This document shows, in pieces, positions 17,945 to 26,697 of a stretch of DNA of 64,000 nt. This DNA is from Plastoroseomonas arctica. GTDB lineage: Bacteria; Pseudomonadota; Alphaproteobacteria; Acetobacterales; Acetobacteraceae. The stretch lies in assembly GCF_018128965.1 (NCBI RefSeq), contig NZ_JAAEDH010000001.1, positions 1 through 64,000 on the forward strand, read 5' to 3'. Position 1 is the stretch's first letter. Each line of letters opens with the position of its first letter. Made by a program: the position numbers and the translations under genes. The notes under the pieces were generated by a model, which had not been told where the DNA came from, did no database searches, and saw only the letters and a list, made by a program, of their open reading frames with translations.

Positions 17945-19516
17945 ATGCCGATGGAGCCTTTTGCGCTGCCCAAAGCTTTTGATGAAATGAACGGCAATGA
18001 CGGGCTGCGCGCCTGTTTCGCGGGCGTCGCCAGGTGGCTCGATGGCACCAGCCACGATGCGCTCGGCGTGAAGCGGCGCGAGGCGGAGCTGCTGTTCCGC
18101 CGCATCGGCATCACCTTCGCTGTGTACGGGGAGGGCGGCGACCCGGAACGCCTGATCCCCTTCGACCTGATCCCGCGCGTACTCGGCCAGGGTGAATGGC
18201 AGCGCCTGGCGCGTGGCCTGGAGCAGCGGGTCCGCGCGCTGAACCTGTTCCTCAAGGATGTCTACGGTAAGCGCGACATCATCCGCGCCGGCAAGATCCC
18301 AGAGAGCCTGATCCTGGGCAACGAGACCTACCGCCCGATCATGGAGGGGTTCGTCCCGCCGGGCGGTGTCTACACCCATGTCTCGGGAATCGACGTGGTC
18401 CGCACCGCGCCCGACGAGTTCTTCGTCCTCGAGGATAATTGCCGCACGCCGTCGGGCGTCTCCTACATGCTGGAGAATCGCGAGGCGATGATGCGCCTCT
18501 TCCCCGAGCTGTTCGCGACGCACCGGATCGCCCCCGTCGGCCACTACCCCGAGGAACTGCTCGAGACGCTGAAATCCGTGGCCCCGGAACGCTGCCCCGG
18601 CACGCCCCGCGTCGTGCTGCTGACGCCCGGCGCCTACAACAGCGCCTATTACGAGCACTGCTTCCTTGCGGACGAGATGGGCGTCGAGTGCGTCGAGGGC
18701 GCGGACCTGTTCGTGCGCGACGATATCGTCTTCATGCGCACGACCAACGGTCCCCAGCGCGTCGACGTGATCTATCGCCGCATCGACGATGAATACCTCG
18801 ACCCCGAGGCGTTCCTGCCCGATTCGATGCTGGGCGTCCCCGGCCTGATGCGCGCCTACCGCGCCGGCAATGTCGCACTCGCGAACGCGCCGGGTGCGGG
18901 CATCGCCGACGACAAGGCGATCTACCCCTACGTGCCGGAGATGGTGCGCTTCTATCTCTCCGAGGAGCCGCTGCTCTCCAACGTCCCCACCTACCTGTGC
19001 GAGCGCGATGCCGACCGCGCCTATGTGCTGGAGCACCTGGACGAGCTGGTCGTGAAGCTGACCCATGGCTCGGGCGGCTACGGCATGCTGGTGGGCCCGC
19101 ATTCCACCCACGCCCAGCGCGAGGAATTCGCCGCGAGGATCAAGGCCAAGCCCGCCGAATACATCGCCCAGCCAACGCTCGCGCTCTCCACCGTGCCCAC
19201 GCTTGTCGAGGCCGGCATCGCGCCGCGCCATGTCGATCTGCGTCCCTTCATCCTGACCGGCGGCAAGGGCGTCCGCATCATCCCCGGCGGTCTCACCCGC
19301 GTGGCGCTGCGGGAGGGCTCGCTGGTGGTCAATTCCAGCCAGGGAGGCGGCACAAAGGACACCTGGGTGCTGGAGGATGACGCGGTGCCGGCATCGGGCC
19401 AGTCGCAATCCCAATCCCAGTCGGGTGGCGGGTTCCAGTCGCAATCGCAGGCCCAGTCGCAATTGCATGAGGGCGGGCCGCAAGCGCAATCGCAGTCGCA
19501 GCGGCAGGGGGGCTGA
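17945..19516 (+). CDS. Circularly permuted type 2 ATP-grasp protein
   Basis: 523 aa. It has the DUF404/DUF407-type permuted ATP-grasp fold: VYGKRDIIRAGKIPESLILGN near residue 100, FFVLEDNCRTPSGVSYMLENR near 160, the KLTHGSGGYGMLVGP nucleotide loop near 372, and LRPFILTGGKGVRIIPGGLTRVA near 436. ATP-grasp enzymes form amide or peptide bonds; this subfamily is normally paired with an alpha-E protein, as here. ATG 17945 follows an AAGGGGAG ribosome site. The last 40 residues are a low-complexity Gln/Ser tail (repeated SQ, QSQ units) outside the fold. Confidence 0.88.
   Translation: MPMEPFALPKAFDEMNGNDGLRACFAGVARWLDGTSHDALGVKRREAELLFRRIGITFAVYGEGGDPERLIPFDLIPRVLGQGEWQRLARGLEQRVRALNLFLKDVYGKRDIIRAGKIPESLILGNETYRPIMEGFVPPGGVYTHVSGIDVVRTAPDEFFVLEDNCRTPSGVSYMLENREAMMRLFPELFATHRIAPVGHYPEELLETLKSVAPERCPGTPRVVLLTPGAYNSAYYEHCFLADEMGVECVEGADLFVRDDIVFMRTTNGPQRVDVIYRRIDDEYLDPEAFLPDSMLGVPGLMRAYRAGNVALANAPGAGIADDKAIYPYVPEMVRFYLSEEPLLSNVPTYLCERDADRAYVLEHLDELVVKLTHGSGGYGMLVGPHSTHAQREEFAARIKAKPAEYIAQPTLALSTVPTLVEAGIAPRHVDLRPFILTGGKGVRIIPGGLTRVALREGSLVVNSSQGGGTKDTWVLEDDAVPASGQSQSQSQSGGGFQSQSQAQSQLHEGGPQAQSQSQRQGG
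19391..19512 (+). repeat. Degenerate CARTC-type repeats coding a Gln/Ser tail
   Basis: Short direct repeats of the type CAGTCGCAATCC / CAGTCGCAATCG run through the 3' end of the ATP-grasp gene and encode alternating Ser and Gln (for example SGQSQSQSQSGGG). The periodic 6-nt unit makes this stretch prone to slippage and probably variable in length between strains. Confidence 0.7.
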
Positions 19517-19520
19517 CGCC

Positions 19521-20456
19521 ATGCTCAGCCGCACCGCCGACAGCCTGTTCTGGCTCGGCCGTTACACCGAGCGCGCCGGGAATGTTGCCCGTGGGCTGAC
19601 GGTCGCCGCGCGCATGGCCGGCCTCACCCATCGCGACGAGGAATGGCAATCCCTGCTCGTCGCGACCGGCGCCGAGACGGGTTTTTTCGAAAAACATGAG
19701 GAGCCGACGCGCGAGGCGGTGCTGCACCACCTCATCCTCGACCCCGACAACGCGTCGGGGCTGCTGCCCTCCATCGAGGCGGCGCGGCGCAATGCGCGAC
19801 AGGTGCGCGCGGCCCTCACCGTCGACATGTGGGAAGCGATCAACGACACCTGGAACGAGGCGCGCAAGCTGGCACCGGCGGCCCTCACCGTGGACGGGCT
19901 CGCGCCGTTCCTGGATTGGGTGAAGGCGCGCTCCCTGCTGTTCTACGGCGCCGCCGCCGACACCATGCTGCGCGACGAGGCGTGGCGCTTCACGCACCTG
20001 GGCACCATGCTGGAACGCGGCGACAACACCGCCCGCCTGCTCGACGTGCGCCACACCATGCTCGCCAAGCAGCCCGAGGCCGAGGGCAGCGCCATCGACT
20101 ACCTGCAATGGCAGGCGGTGCTGCGCTCCGTCTCGGCGCAGCGCGCCTACCAGTGGCTCTATCACACCCGGCTGCAGCCGAACCTGGTCGCGGAACTGCT
20201 GATCCTGCGCCAGGAGCTGCCGCGTTCCATGATCGCGTGCTACCGACGCGTGGACCAGACGCTGGACGCACTGGCCAATGCGGGCGGGGGCAGGCGGGGT
20301 GAGTGCCACCGGCTCGCCGGGGAATTGCACGCCAAGCTCAAATTCGGGCGGATCGAGGCGATCATGGATGGCGGGCTGCACGAGTTTCTCACCGAGTGCA
20401 TCGACCGCAACGTGGCGTTGGGCGGCCAGATCGCGACGTTCTATCTGACGCATTGA
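19521..20456 (+). CDS. Alpha-E domain protein, partner of the ATP-grasp
   Basis: 311 aa, all-helical. The N-terminus LSRTADSLFWLGRYTERAGN is the alpha-E (DUF403) signature, and the conserved HLGTMLERGDNTARLLDVR is near residue 160. It begins 5 nt after the ATP-grasp stop, so the two are co-transcribed. In other bacteria the pair travels with transglutaminase-like proteins and an atypical proteasome-type protease; neither is present in this window. A role in ATP-dependent peptide modification has been proposed for the pair, but the substrate is unknown. Confidence 0.9.
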   Translation: MLSRTADSLFWLGRYTERAGNVARGLTVAARMAGLTHRDEEWQSLLVATGAETGFFEKHEEPTREAVLHHLILDPDNASGLLPSIEAARRNARQVRAALTVDMWEAINDTWNEARKLAPAALTVDGLAPFLDWVKARSLLFYGAAADTMLRDEAWRFTHLGTMLERGDNTARLLDVRHTMLAKQPEAEGSAIDYLQWQAVLRSVSAQRAYQWLYHTRLQPNLVAELLILRQELPRSMIACYRRVDQTLDALANAGGGRRGECHRLAGELHAKLKFGRIEAIMDGGLHEFLTECIDRNVALGGQIATFYLTH

Positions 20457-20606
20457 GAAGCAAAGCCGAGCGATCAGCTCCGACAGCGCGAAATATGCGC
20501 GATATCCGGCACCCCATTCGATTGAAGGTTGATGCACGTTCAGGTTGCATTAATGATGATCGTTGCGCCCTCTGGGCGAGAACGCTCACCAGAGAGCAAG
20601 CGCGCC

Positions 20607-21518
20607 ATGTGGCTGATGAGGATGTTGCGACGTAGTCTTGCCGGCTTGGACCGCGCGCCTCGTATCGCGCAGACCGACCCGTCGCGTCTCAGCGGTCGGC
20701 TGCACCCGGGGTTCGCGGAGGATGCCGGCGCGACGCAGTTCGGTGTCAGGCCTAGGTTCCTCCCATCGAGGGCAGCCCAGAGCACCCGGACAGGCTGGCA
20801 GGGACAAGGGACCCGCAACGCCGCCGATCATGAGGCGCCATTTTCCAGCACCGGTCCGACCGGCCATCGAAGCCGCATGCGGGAAAAGCTGCTCGAACGC
20901 GGACCGGGCGCCCTGGCGGACTACGAGGTCCTCGAGATGCTGTTGTTCTTTGCGTTCAAGAAGGGCGACACCAAGCCGCTCGCGAAGGCGCTCATCAACA
21001 GGTATGGCAGCTTCGCCGCCGTGCTGACCGCGCCGCAGAAGGACCTGCTCGACATGCGTGGGCTCGGTGAGCACAGCGTCACCGCCATCAAGCTGGTGCA
21101 GGACGCGGCATTGCGCTTGGCCAAGGCCGAGGTCGTGGACCAGCCGCTGCTCAACAACTGGGACCGGCTGATCGACTACCTCAACGCCGCGATCTCACGC
21201 GAGAAGGTCGAGCAGTTCCGCGTGCTGTTTCTCGACGCCAAGAACCGTCTGCTCGCGGACGAGGCGCAGGCGCGCGGCACCGTCAACCACACCCCCGTCT
21301 ACCCGCGCGAAGTCATCAAGCGCGCACTCGAATTGCACGCGACGGCGCTGATCCTGGTGCACAACCACCCGAGTGGCGACCCGACGCCGAGCCGCGCCGA
21401 TATCGAGATGACGGCCGAAATCAAACGGGCCGGTGAGGTCTTCTCCGTCGTGGTCCATGATCACCTGATCATCGGCAACGGGCGGCATTTATCGTTCCGG
21501 CGGGAGCGTTTGCTGTGA
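20607..21518 (+). CDS. radC: RadC-family JAB/MPN protein
   Basis: About 303 aa from the ATG at 20607. The core starts around residue 85 (GHRSRMREKLLERG), with a helix-hairpin-helix-like part (DLLDMRGLGEHSVTAI) and a C-terminal JAB/MPN metalloprotease-like domain carrying HNHPSGDPTPSRAD, the zinc motif of RadC. Classic RadC proteins are about 220-230 aa, so about 80 N-terminal residues are extra; they are Arg-rich and low in structure, and the true start may be further downstream. Despite the historical name, a DNA-repair role is not established. The 150 nt upstream are AT-richer and may hold the promoter. Confidence 0.85.
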   Translation: MWLMRMLRRSLAGLDRAPRIAQTDPSRLSGRLHPGFAEDAGATQFGVRPRFLPSRAAQSTRTGWQGQGTRNAADHEAPFSSTGPTGHRSRMREKLLERGPGALADYEVLEMLLFFAFKKGDTKPLAKALINRYGSFAAVLTAPQKDLLDMRGLGEHSVTAIKLVQDAALRLAKAEVVDQPLLNNWDRLIDYLNAAISREKVEQFRVLFLDAKNRLLADEAQARGTVNHTPVYPREVIKRALELHATALILVHNHPSGDPTPSRADIEMTAEIKRAGEVFSVVVHDHLIIGNGRHLSFRRERLL

Positions 21519-21584
21519 CCTGATCACACTCCGACCGCCTTTTGGGTTTTGATGCGCGGCGGCAGGGCGGTCTAGACTGATCTC

Positions 21585-21887
21585 ATGCAGGCCCTTGCTC
21601 CACGCGAAGCGCTTTCGGATCTCTGCCGCCGCTTCGGCGTGGAGACGCTGGACCTGTTCGGCTCCGCCGCAACTGATCGCTTCGATCCGCTGCACAGCGA
21701 CGTCGACCTCCTTGTGCGCTTCGGCCCTCATGCGCGGGAGCATCGCTACGCCGAGGCATTTCTGAGCTTCCACGCCGCGCTGGAATCGCTTCTCGGACGG
21801 CCCGTGGACCTCCTGTCCGAAGCGTCCATCGAGAACCCCCACCTCCGCGCCGCCATCATGGCCGAATGCGTGCCGCTCTTTCCATGA
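21585..21887 (+). CDS. mntA: MNT-type nucleotidyltransferase antitoxin (MntA-like)
   Basis: 100 aa minimal nucleotidyltransferase. The polymerase-beta-type motif is intact: Gly26-Ser27 in LFGSAATD, and Asp39/Asp41 in SDVDLLVRF, with a further acidic position in RPVDLLSEA. In characterised MntA/HepT pairs the enzyme AMPylates a tyrosine of the HEPN toxin and so neutralises it. It overlaps the HEPN gene by 4 nt (ATGA at 21884), the usual antitoxin-first arrangement. Confidence 0.88.
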   Translation: MQALAPREALSDLCRRFGVETLDLFGSAATDRFDPLHSDVDLLVRFGPHAREHRYAEAFLSFHAALESLLGRPVDLLSEASIENPHLRAAIMAECVPLFP

Positions 21888-22222
21888 CGGATCGCGCCGC
21901 GGCGCTGCTGTGGGACGCCGCACGCTCTGCCGATCGCATTGCTCAATTCCTCAACGAGCGCGCCTGCACAACTTTGGCCAAATACGTGGAAGACGAACTG
22001 CTCCACGCGGCAGTCGAGCGCCAGTTCGAAATCATCGGCGAAGCCCTCGCCGCGCTTCGGCGCGATCACCCGGAGCGCGCATCCGCGATCCCGGACCTTG
22101 CCACCATCATCGCCTTCCGCAATCGCCTGATCCACGGCTACGCCTCGGTCGATCACGCCCTCGTCTGGAGCGTCATCACCGACCATCTGCCCGGCTTGCG
22201 CGCATCCCTGCCGCGCACCTGA
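21884..22222 (+). CDS. hepT: HEPN-domain RNase toxin (HepT-like, DUF86)
   Basis: 112 aa helical HEPN protein. The catalytic RX4HXY motif is complete: Arg79, His84 and Tyr86 in FRNRLIHGY; Tyr86 is the position AMPylated in studied systems. An internal conserved region QFEIIGEALAAL (residues 47-58) is typical of DUF86. It is predicted to cleave RNA unless modified by its partner. Its TGA (22220-22222) directly abuts the stop of the convergent gamma-glutamyltransferase gene, with no spacer. Confidence 0.88.
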   Translation: MTDRAAALLWDAARSADRIAQFLNERACTTLAKYVEDELLHAAVERQFEIIGEALAALRRDHPERASAIPDLATIIAFRNRLIHGYASVDHALVWSVITDHLPGLRASLPRT

Positions 22223-23914
22223 TCACTCCCCCAGCGCCGCCCCTTCACGCCGCCGATCCGCGCCGCCATCGATGGCGACCGCACTCCCGTCTCGCCGAAT
22301 GCGGATCGCCTGCAACCCCGACCCGAGCGTGCCGATCACCACCCGGTGGCCCATCGCCTCCAGCGCCGGGCCGAGTGCTGCCATCGGCGTCTCCGCCTCC
22401 AACTCAACCGTCGCGCCCAGGGTCAGCACGTGCGGCAGGTCGATTGCCGCCTGCGGCGAGAGGTTCCAGTCCAGCAGCCCGACCAGGGTCCGCGCGACGA
22501 AGCCGATGATGCGCGCCCCACCAGGCGAGCCCACGATGAAAGCGAGCCGACCCTCCTCATCGAACACCAATGTTGGTGACATCGAGGATCGTGGCCGCTT
22601 GCCCGCACCCACCGCATTGGCGACCGGCCGGCCCTCCACCTCCGGGCGGAACGCGAAGTCGGTCAGCTCATTGTTCAGCATGAAGCCGCGCACCATCACC
22701 TGCGAACCGAACACGGCCTCGATGGTCGTGGTCATGGACACCGCATTGCCCGCCTCGTCGACGATGGCAATGTGGCTGGTGCCGTGTTCGGGTTGTTCCT
22801 CCTGCGCCGCATAGGCCGCCTCGCGCCAGGGCGGGTTGCCGGCACGGGGCAGGGCGGGCATCGCGCGCAGCCGGTCCACCAGCTGGGCGCGCGCCGTCAG
22901 GTAGGCACGGTCGAGCAGCCCGCGCACGGGCACGCGCACCTGGTCCGGGTCGCCTAGATAGGCGGCGCGGTCGGCGAAGGCGAGGCGCCCGGCCTCGGCG
23001 ATGAGGTGCGCGGCGTCGAGGCTGTTGGGCGCGAAGTGCGACATGTCGAAATGCTCGAGCACGCCGAGGATCTGGCCGATCGCGACACCGCCCGAGGAGG
23101 GCGGCGGGAAGCCGCAGACGCGCCGCCGCCGGTACTCGGAGCACACGGGCTCGCGCAGCCGCGGCTGATACGCGGCGAGGTCGTCCATCGTCATGAGGCC
23201 GGGGTTGGTCGGGTGGCCGCGCACCGCATCGGCAATGTCGGCGGCGATCGGGCCGCGATGCAGCGCCGCAGCGCCATGCGCCGCGATGGCGCGCAAGGTG
23301 GCGGCGAGTGCGGGGTTGCGCAGCCGTGTCCCGGCTGCAACCGGCTGTCCCCGTGCATCGAAGAAATAGGCGCGCGCGGTGGGGTCCTCGGCGAGCCGCC
23401 GGCCATCCCGCGCGATCTCGCGCGCGAGGCGCGGGGAGACGGTAAAGCCGGCCTCGGCCAGCGCGATGGCGGGCTCGAACAGCCGTGCCCAGGGTAGCTT
23501 GCCGTGCAGCCGATGGGCGGCCTCCAGCGCGGCGACGGTGCCGGGCACGCCGACCGCGCGGCCGCCCACGACCGCATCGGCAAAGGCCATGGGGTCTCCG
23601 CTGCGCAGGAACAGGGCAGGGGTCGCCGCGGCCGGCGCCGTCTCCCGCCCGTCGATCGCCGCGATCCGGCGTTCGGCGGTGTCCCAGTGCAGGATCAGCG
23701 CGCCGCCGCCGATGCCGCTCGACTGCGGCTCCACCAGTGTGAGCACCATCTGCACCGCGACCGCCGCGTCGATCGCTGTTCCACCGTCGCGCAGCATCGC
23801 GAGCCCGGCCTCGGCGGCCAGCGGATGCGCCGCGGCCACCATGTGCCGCTGCGCGAGCGGCTGCGCCGAGGCCGGGAGCGCGAGCAGCAGGAACCCGAAG
23901 ATCAGGCGGCGCAT
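22223..23914 (-). CDS. ggt: Gamma-glutamyltransferase (periplasmic)
   Basis: 563 aa Ntn-hydrolase precursor. A signal peptide (MRRLIFGFLLLALPASAQ) directs export. The large-subunit core has SSGIGGGALILHWD near residue 65. The autoprocessing site is HGTSHIAIVDEAGNAVSMT near residue 380, where the Thr becomes the N-terminal nucleophile of the small subunit. The substrate-binding Arg/Asp regions and the SPTLVFDEEGRLAFIVGSPGG segment follow. It cleaves glutathione and gamma-glutamyl compounds in the periplasm. Monocistronic, convergent with hepT. Confidence 0.93.
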   Translation of the reverse strand: MRRLIFGFLLLALPASAQPLAQRHMVAAAHPLAAEAGLAMLRDGGTAIDAAVAVQMVLTLVEPQSSGIGGGALILHWDTAERRIAAIDGRETAPAAATPALFLRSGDPMAFADAVVGGRAVGVPGTVAALEAAHRLHGKLPWARLFEPAIALAEAGFTVSPRLAREIARDGRRLAEDPTARAYFFDARGQPVAAGTRLRNPALAATLRAIAAHGAAALHRGPIAADIADAVRGHPTNPGLMTMDDLAAYQPRLREPVCSEYRRRRVCGFPPPSSGGVAIGQILGVLEHFDMSHFAPNSLDAAHLIAEAGRLAFADRAAYLGDPDQVRVPVRGLLDRAYLTARAQLVDRLRAMPALPRAGNPPWREAAYAAQEEQPEHGTSHIAIVDEAGNAVSMTTTIEAVFGSQVMVRGFMLNNELTDFAFRPEVEGRPVANAVGAGKRPRSSMSPTLVFDEEGRLAFIVGSPGGARIIGFVARTLVGLLDWNLSPQAAIDLPHVLTLGATVELEAETPMAALGPALEAMGHRVVIGTLGSGLQAIRIRRDGSAVAIDGGADRRREGAALGE

Positions 23915-23948
23915 GGCGTCTCTCGATTTGTTCCGACATGCTCATGCC

Positions 23949-24329
23949 ATGACCGAAGCCCGCCGCCAACGAGGCCGCCGCGCCGGCGCGACCGGGACAG
24001 GCGCCGAAGCCATCGCGGCCGCCCTGCTCATGGCCGAGGGCTGGACTGTGCTCGCGCGGCGCGCCCGCACCGGGGCGGGCGAGATCGACCTCATCGCGGA
24101 GCGCGACGGGCTGCTCGCCTTCATCGAGGTGAAGGCGCGCCCCTCGCTGGCCGAGGCGGCCTATGCGCTCGGCCCGCGCCAGCGCGCGCGGCTGATCGCA
24201 GGCGCCGAGGCCTGGCTCGCGGCCAATCCCAGCCATGGCGGCGCGGGGATGCGCTTCGACGTGATCCTCGTCGCGGCGGATGGAAGCGTGCGGCGCGTCG
24301 CCGACGCTTTCCGGATCGGCGACTTATGA
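23949..24329 (+). CDS. yraN: YraN/UPF0102 family nuclease-like protein
   Basis: 126 aa. It has the YraN pattern GAEAIAAALLMAEGWTVLARRARTG (26-50), GEIDLIAERDGLLAFIEVKAR (52-72; the E-I-D...E-V-K residues resemble a PD-(D/E)xK nuclease core) and a C-terminal RFDVILV. The function is unestablished; homology to Holliday-junction-resolvase-like folds is known. The ATG at 23949 is used; an ATG at 23944 is out of frame. It overlaps the convergent GNAT gene by 6 nt. Confidence 0.87.
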   Translation: MTEARRQRGRRAGATGTGAEAIAAALLMAEGWTVLARRARTGAGEIDLIAERDGLLAFIEVKARPSLAEAAYALGPRQRARLIAGAEAWLAANPSHGGAGMRFDVILVAADGSVRRVADAFRIGDL

Positions 24330-24815
24330 CGCCCGCGGGCGGATGAAGAGCTGTTCCATCACCGGTTCGCCCCACTGGTCGCCGGGGCGTTCATCCGCCA
24401 TCGCGAAGCCGTGGCGCTCATAGAGGCGGCGCGCCGGGTTGAGGCCGGCGAAGGTCCACAGCCGAGTCTCGGCAAAACCCTGCGCATCGACATGGGCGAG
24501 AGCGGCCTGCAGCAGCGCGCGCCCGATCCCCGTGCCTTGGGCAGCTTCGTGCAGGATGAACCAGCGCAGATGCGCAGCCGGGGCCATGTCCTGCCCGTCG
24601 ATGGCGATGGTGCCGATCACCGTCTCCCCATCGAGCGCAGCCCAGATCTGGTTGCGCGTATCGCGAAGTCGGGGGACGAATTCCGCGAGGCCGCCGGCGA
24701 CCACCGCCTCGAAGCGCGGGCCGAACCCGAACGCCTGGGCGTAGTAGCGCGCGTGCAGTTCGGTGGTGCGGCCGAGCAGGCCGGGGCGCCAGCCGCAGGC
24801 GATGGTAAACGGCAT
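24324..24815 (-). CDS. GNAT-family N-acetyltransferase
   Basis: 163 aa. The acetyl-CoA-binding motif A is AAQGTGIGRALLQAALAHVDAQG (around residue 102), followed by the C-terminal NPARRLYERHGFAMADE. The segment before it (ALDGETVIGTIAIDGQD) forms the usual beta-2/beta-4 sheet. Substrate unknown. The start at 24815 removes an upstream open frame without similarity. It lies back-to-back with the DUF1289 gene, 75 nt away. Confidence 0.85.
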   Translation of the reverse strand: MPFTIACGWRPGLLGRTTELHARYYAQAFGFGPRFEAVVAGGLAEFVPRLRDTRNQIWAALDGETVIGTIAIDGQDMAPAAHLRWFILHEAAQGTGIGRALLQAALAHVDAQGFAETRLWTFAGLNPARRLYERHGFAMADERPGDQWGEPVMEQLFIRPRAS

Positions 24816-24890
24816 CACGGCACTGCGCTCCCCTTCGCTCCCGATGCATCCCGCCTGGAAGGCTGACACACGCTTGCCATATGCGGTCCC

Positions 24891-25100
24891 ATGGCGAGCC
24901 CGTGCATTGATGTCTGCAAGTTCGACGACGAGACCGGATGGTGCCTCGGCTGCGGGATGCGGCGGAAGGACAAAAAGCTGTGGAAGAAGGATCGCGACAC
25001 GCGCCCTGACATTCGCGCCGCGCTGCCGGCGCGGCTGAGCGCGCTCGCCGCCTCGGGCAACCGGGTGGGTACCGACGCCAAGGGCCGCAAGCACGACTGA
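24891..25100 (+). CDS. DUF1289 small Cys-rich protein
   Basis: 69 aa. It opens with MASPCIDVCKFDDETGWCLGCGMRR, the DUF1289 signature of four closely spaced cysteines (Cys5, Cys9, Cys18, Cys21), which suggests a bound metal or FeS cluster. The rest is a basic helical tail. Function unknown; widespread in Proteobacteria. It is followed by a GC-rich hairpin-bearing spacer before the convergent comM gene. Confidence 0.85.
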   Translation: MASPCIDVCKFDDETGWCLGCGMRRKDKKLWKKDRDTRPDIRAALPARLSALAASGNRVGTDAKGRKHD

Positions 25101-25166
25101 ACGCGGGTCGGGGCGCTGCCCCCGTCGGAGGGTGGGGGAGGGCACTCCCGCTGCTTGCTTACCCTG
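25101..25166. repeat. GC-rich intergenic hairpin element with GTAAGCAAG motif
   Basis: The gap between the DUF1289 gene and convergent comM holds GGGGCGCTGCCCCCGTCGG and a G-rich run; on the minus strand it begins with GTAAGCAAGCAGCGGGAG, whose TAA is the comM stop (25159-25161). The GTAAGCAAG start and GGGGnnCTGCCCC core resemble the elements near 27.7 and 32.9 kb. May also terminate the two converging genes. Confidence 0.5.
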
Positions 25167-26652
25167 CTTTCCGATGCCTGTAGGCCAGCGCTTCGGCCAC
25201 GTGCACCCGCGCGATCTTCGCCGCTCCCGCCAGGTCGGCGATGCTGCGCGCCACCCGTAGCGTGCGGACATGCGCGCGGTTGGACAGGTAGAGCTTCGTC
25301 GCGGCTTGTTCGAGCAGCCGCGCCGCCTCCGCATCCAGGCTGTCCTGCAGCGGCCGGAACTCGGCCTCCGCATTGTCCACGCCCCAGCGTCCACGCGCCC
25401 ACTCCCGTGCGCGAGCCACGCGCTCCGCTACCGCGCTGCTCGCTTCGCCTGGTGGCGCATGGATCAGCTCCGCCGGCGTCAGCGGCGCGATCTCGATGCT
25501 CATATCCATCCGGTCGAGCAGCGGCCCCGACAGCTTGGCCTGGTACGCCTCCCCGCAGCGCGGCGCCTGGGAGCAGGCCCGGCGCGGATCGGCGAGATAC
25601 CCACAGCGACAGGGATTCATCGCCGCCACCAGCTGGAACCGCGCGGGGTAGTTCACCCGCGCATTCGCCCGGCTGATCGTCGCACGCCCGGTCTCCATCG
25701 GCTGGCGCAGCGCCTCCAGCGCCGGTCGCGGAAATTCCGGCCATTCGTCGAGGAAGAGTACGCCGCGATGGGCCAGGCTGATCTCGCCCGGCTTCGTGCG
25801 ATGGCCGCCGCCGACCAGCGCCGCCTGGCTTGCCGAGTGGTGCGGGTCGCGGAAGGGTGGGCGCTGCACCAGCCGCCCGCCTTCGAGCATGCCGGCGACG
25901 GAGTGGATCATGCTCACCTCCAGCGCTTCCTCCGGCGCGAGGTCCGGCAGCAGGCCGGGGATGCGCGCGGCGAGCATGGATTTCCCCGCCCCTGGCGGCC
26001 CGAGCATGAGCAGGTTGTGCGCGCCGGCCGCCGCGATCTCGATGGCGCGCTTGGCGGCCTCCTGCCCGCGCACCTCTGACAGGCAGGGCCCCCGCGCCGC
26101 ACCAGACGTCATCTCCGGCAGCTTCGGCGGGGCGAGCAGCTGCACCCCGCGGAAATGGTTGAGCAGCGACGGCAGATCCGGTGCCGCGAGCACCGAGATC
26201 CGCCCCGCCCAGGCCGCCTCGCCACCCTGCGCCGCGGGGCAGATCAGCCCCAGCTCCTGCGCCGAGGCCCCGATCGCGGCCGGCAGCACGCCCGCCACGG
26301 GATGGATGCCACCATCCAGCGCCAGCTCCCCCAGTGCGGCGTATTCCGCGACTTCCTCCGCCGCGATTACGCCCATCGCGACCAGTACGCCGAGCGCGAT
26401 CGGCAGGTCGAAATGCGACCCCTCCTTGAGCAGGTCGGCCGGTGCGAGATTGACCAGCACGCGCTTGGGCGGCAGCGACAAGCCGAGCCCGATCAGCGCC
26501 GCGCGCACCCGCTCCCGGCTTTCACCCACGGCTTTGTCGGCAAGCCCCACCAGCAGGAAGGCCGGCAGGCCCGGCGCAATCTGCACCTGCACCTCCACTG
26601 GCACGGCCTCGATGCCGGAGAATGCGAATGTGGCGATGGTGGCGAGCGACAT
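25159..26652 (-). CDS. comM: YifB/ComM-family AAA+ ATPase
   Basis: 497 aa. An N-terminal Lon-S5/ChlI-like domain (ALIGLGLSLPPKRVLVNLAPAD near residue 52) is followed by the AAA+ Mg-chelatase module with Walker A GPPGAGKSMLAARIPG near 217 and Walker B FLDEWPEF near 297, and a Zn-type PCRCGYL...C stretch near 350. ComM homologues are hexameric branch-migration helicases acting in natural transformation. No other competence gene is present. Its TAA stop is embedded in the GTAAGCAAG motif. Confidence 0.93.
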   Translation of the reverse strand: MSLATIATFAFSGIEAVPVEVQVQIAPGLPAFLLVGLADKAVGESRERVRAALIGLGLSLPPKRVLVNLAPADLLKEGSHFDLPIALGVLVAMGVIAAEEVAEYAALGELALDGGIHPVAGVLPAAIGASAQELGLICPAAQGGEAAWAGRISVLAAPDLPSLLNHFRGVQLLAPPKLPEMTSGAARGPCLSEVRGQEAAKRAIEIAAAGAHNLLMLGPPGAGKSMLAARIPGLLPDLAPEEALEVSMIHSVAGMLEGGRLVQRPPFRDPHHSASQAALVGGGHRTKPGEISLAHRGVLFLDEWPEFPRPALEALRQPMETGRATISRANARVNYPARFQLVAAMNPCRCGYLADPRRACSQAPRCGEAYQAKLSGPLLDRMDMSIEIAPLTPAELIHAPPGEASSAVAERVARAREWARGRWGVDNAEAEFRPLQDSLDAEAARLLEQAATKLYLSNRAHVRTLRVARSIADLAGAAKIARVHVAEALAYRHRKAG

Positions 26653-26697
26653 GGTGCAACCCTGCCGTGCGCTTCATCCACTTACAACCCAGAATTG

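Noticed and set aside
20529-20606. LexA/SOS box upstream of radC
   Set aside because: GTTCAGGTTGCATT resembles one half of the alphaproteobacterial GTTC-N7-GTTC box, but the second half does not match.
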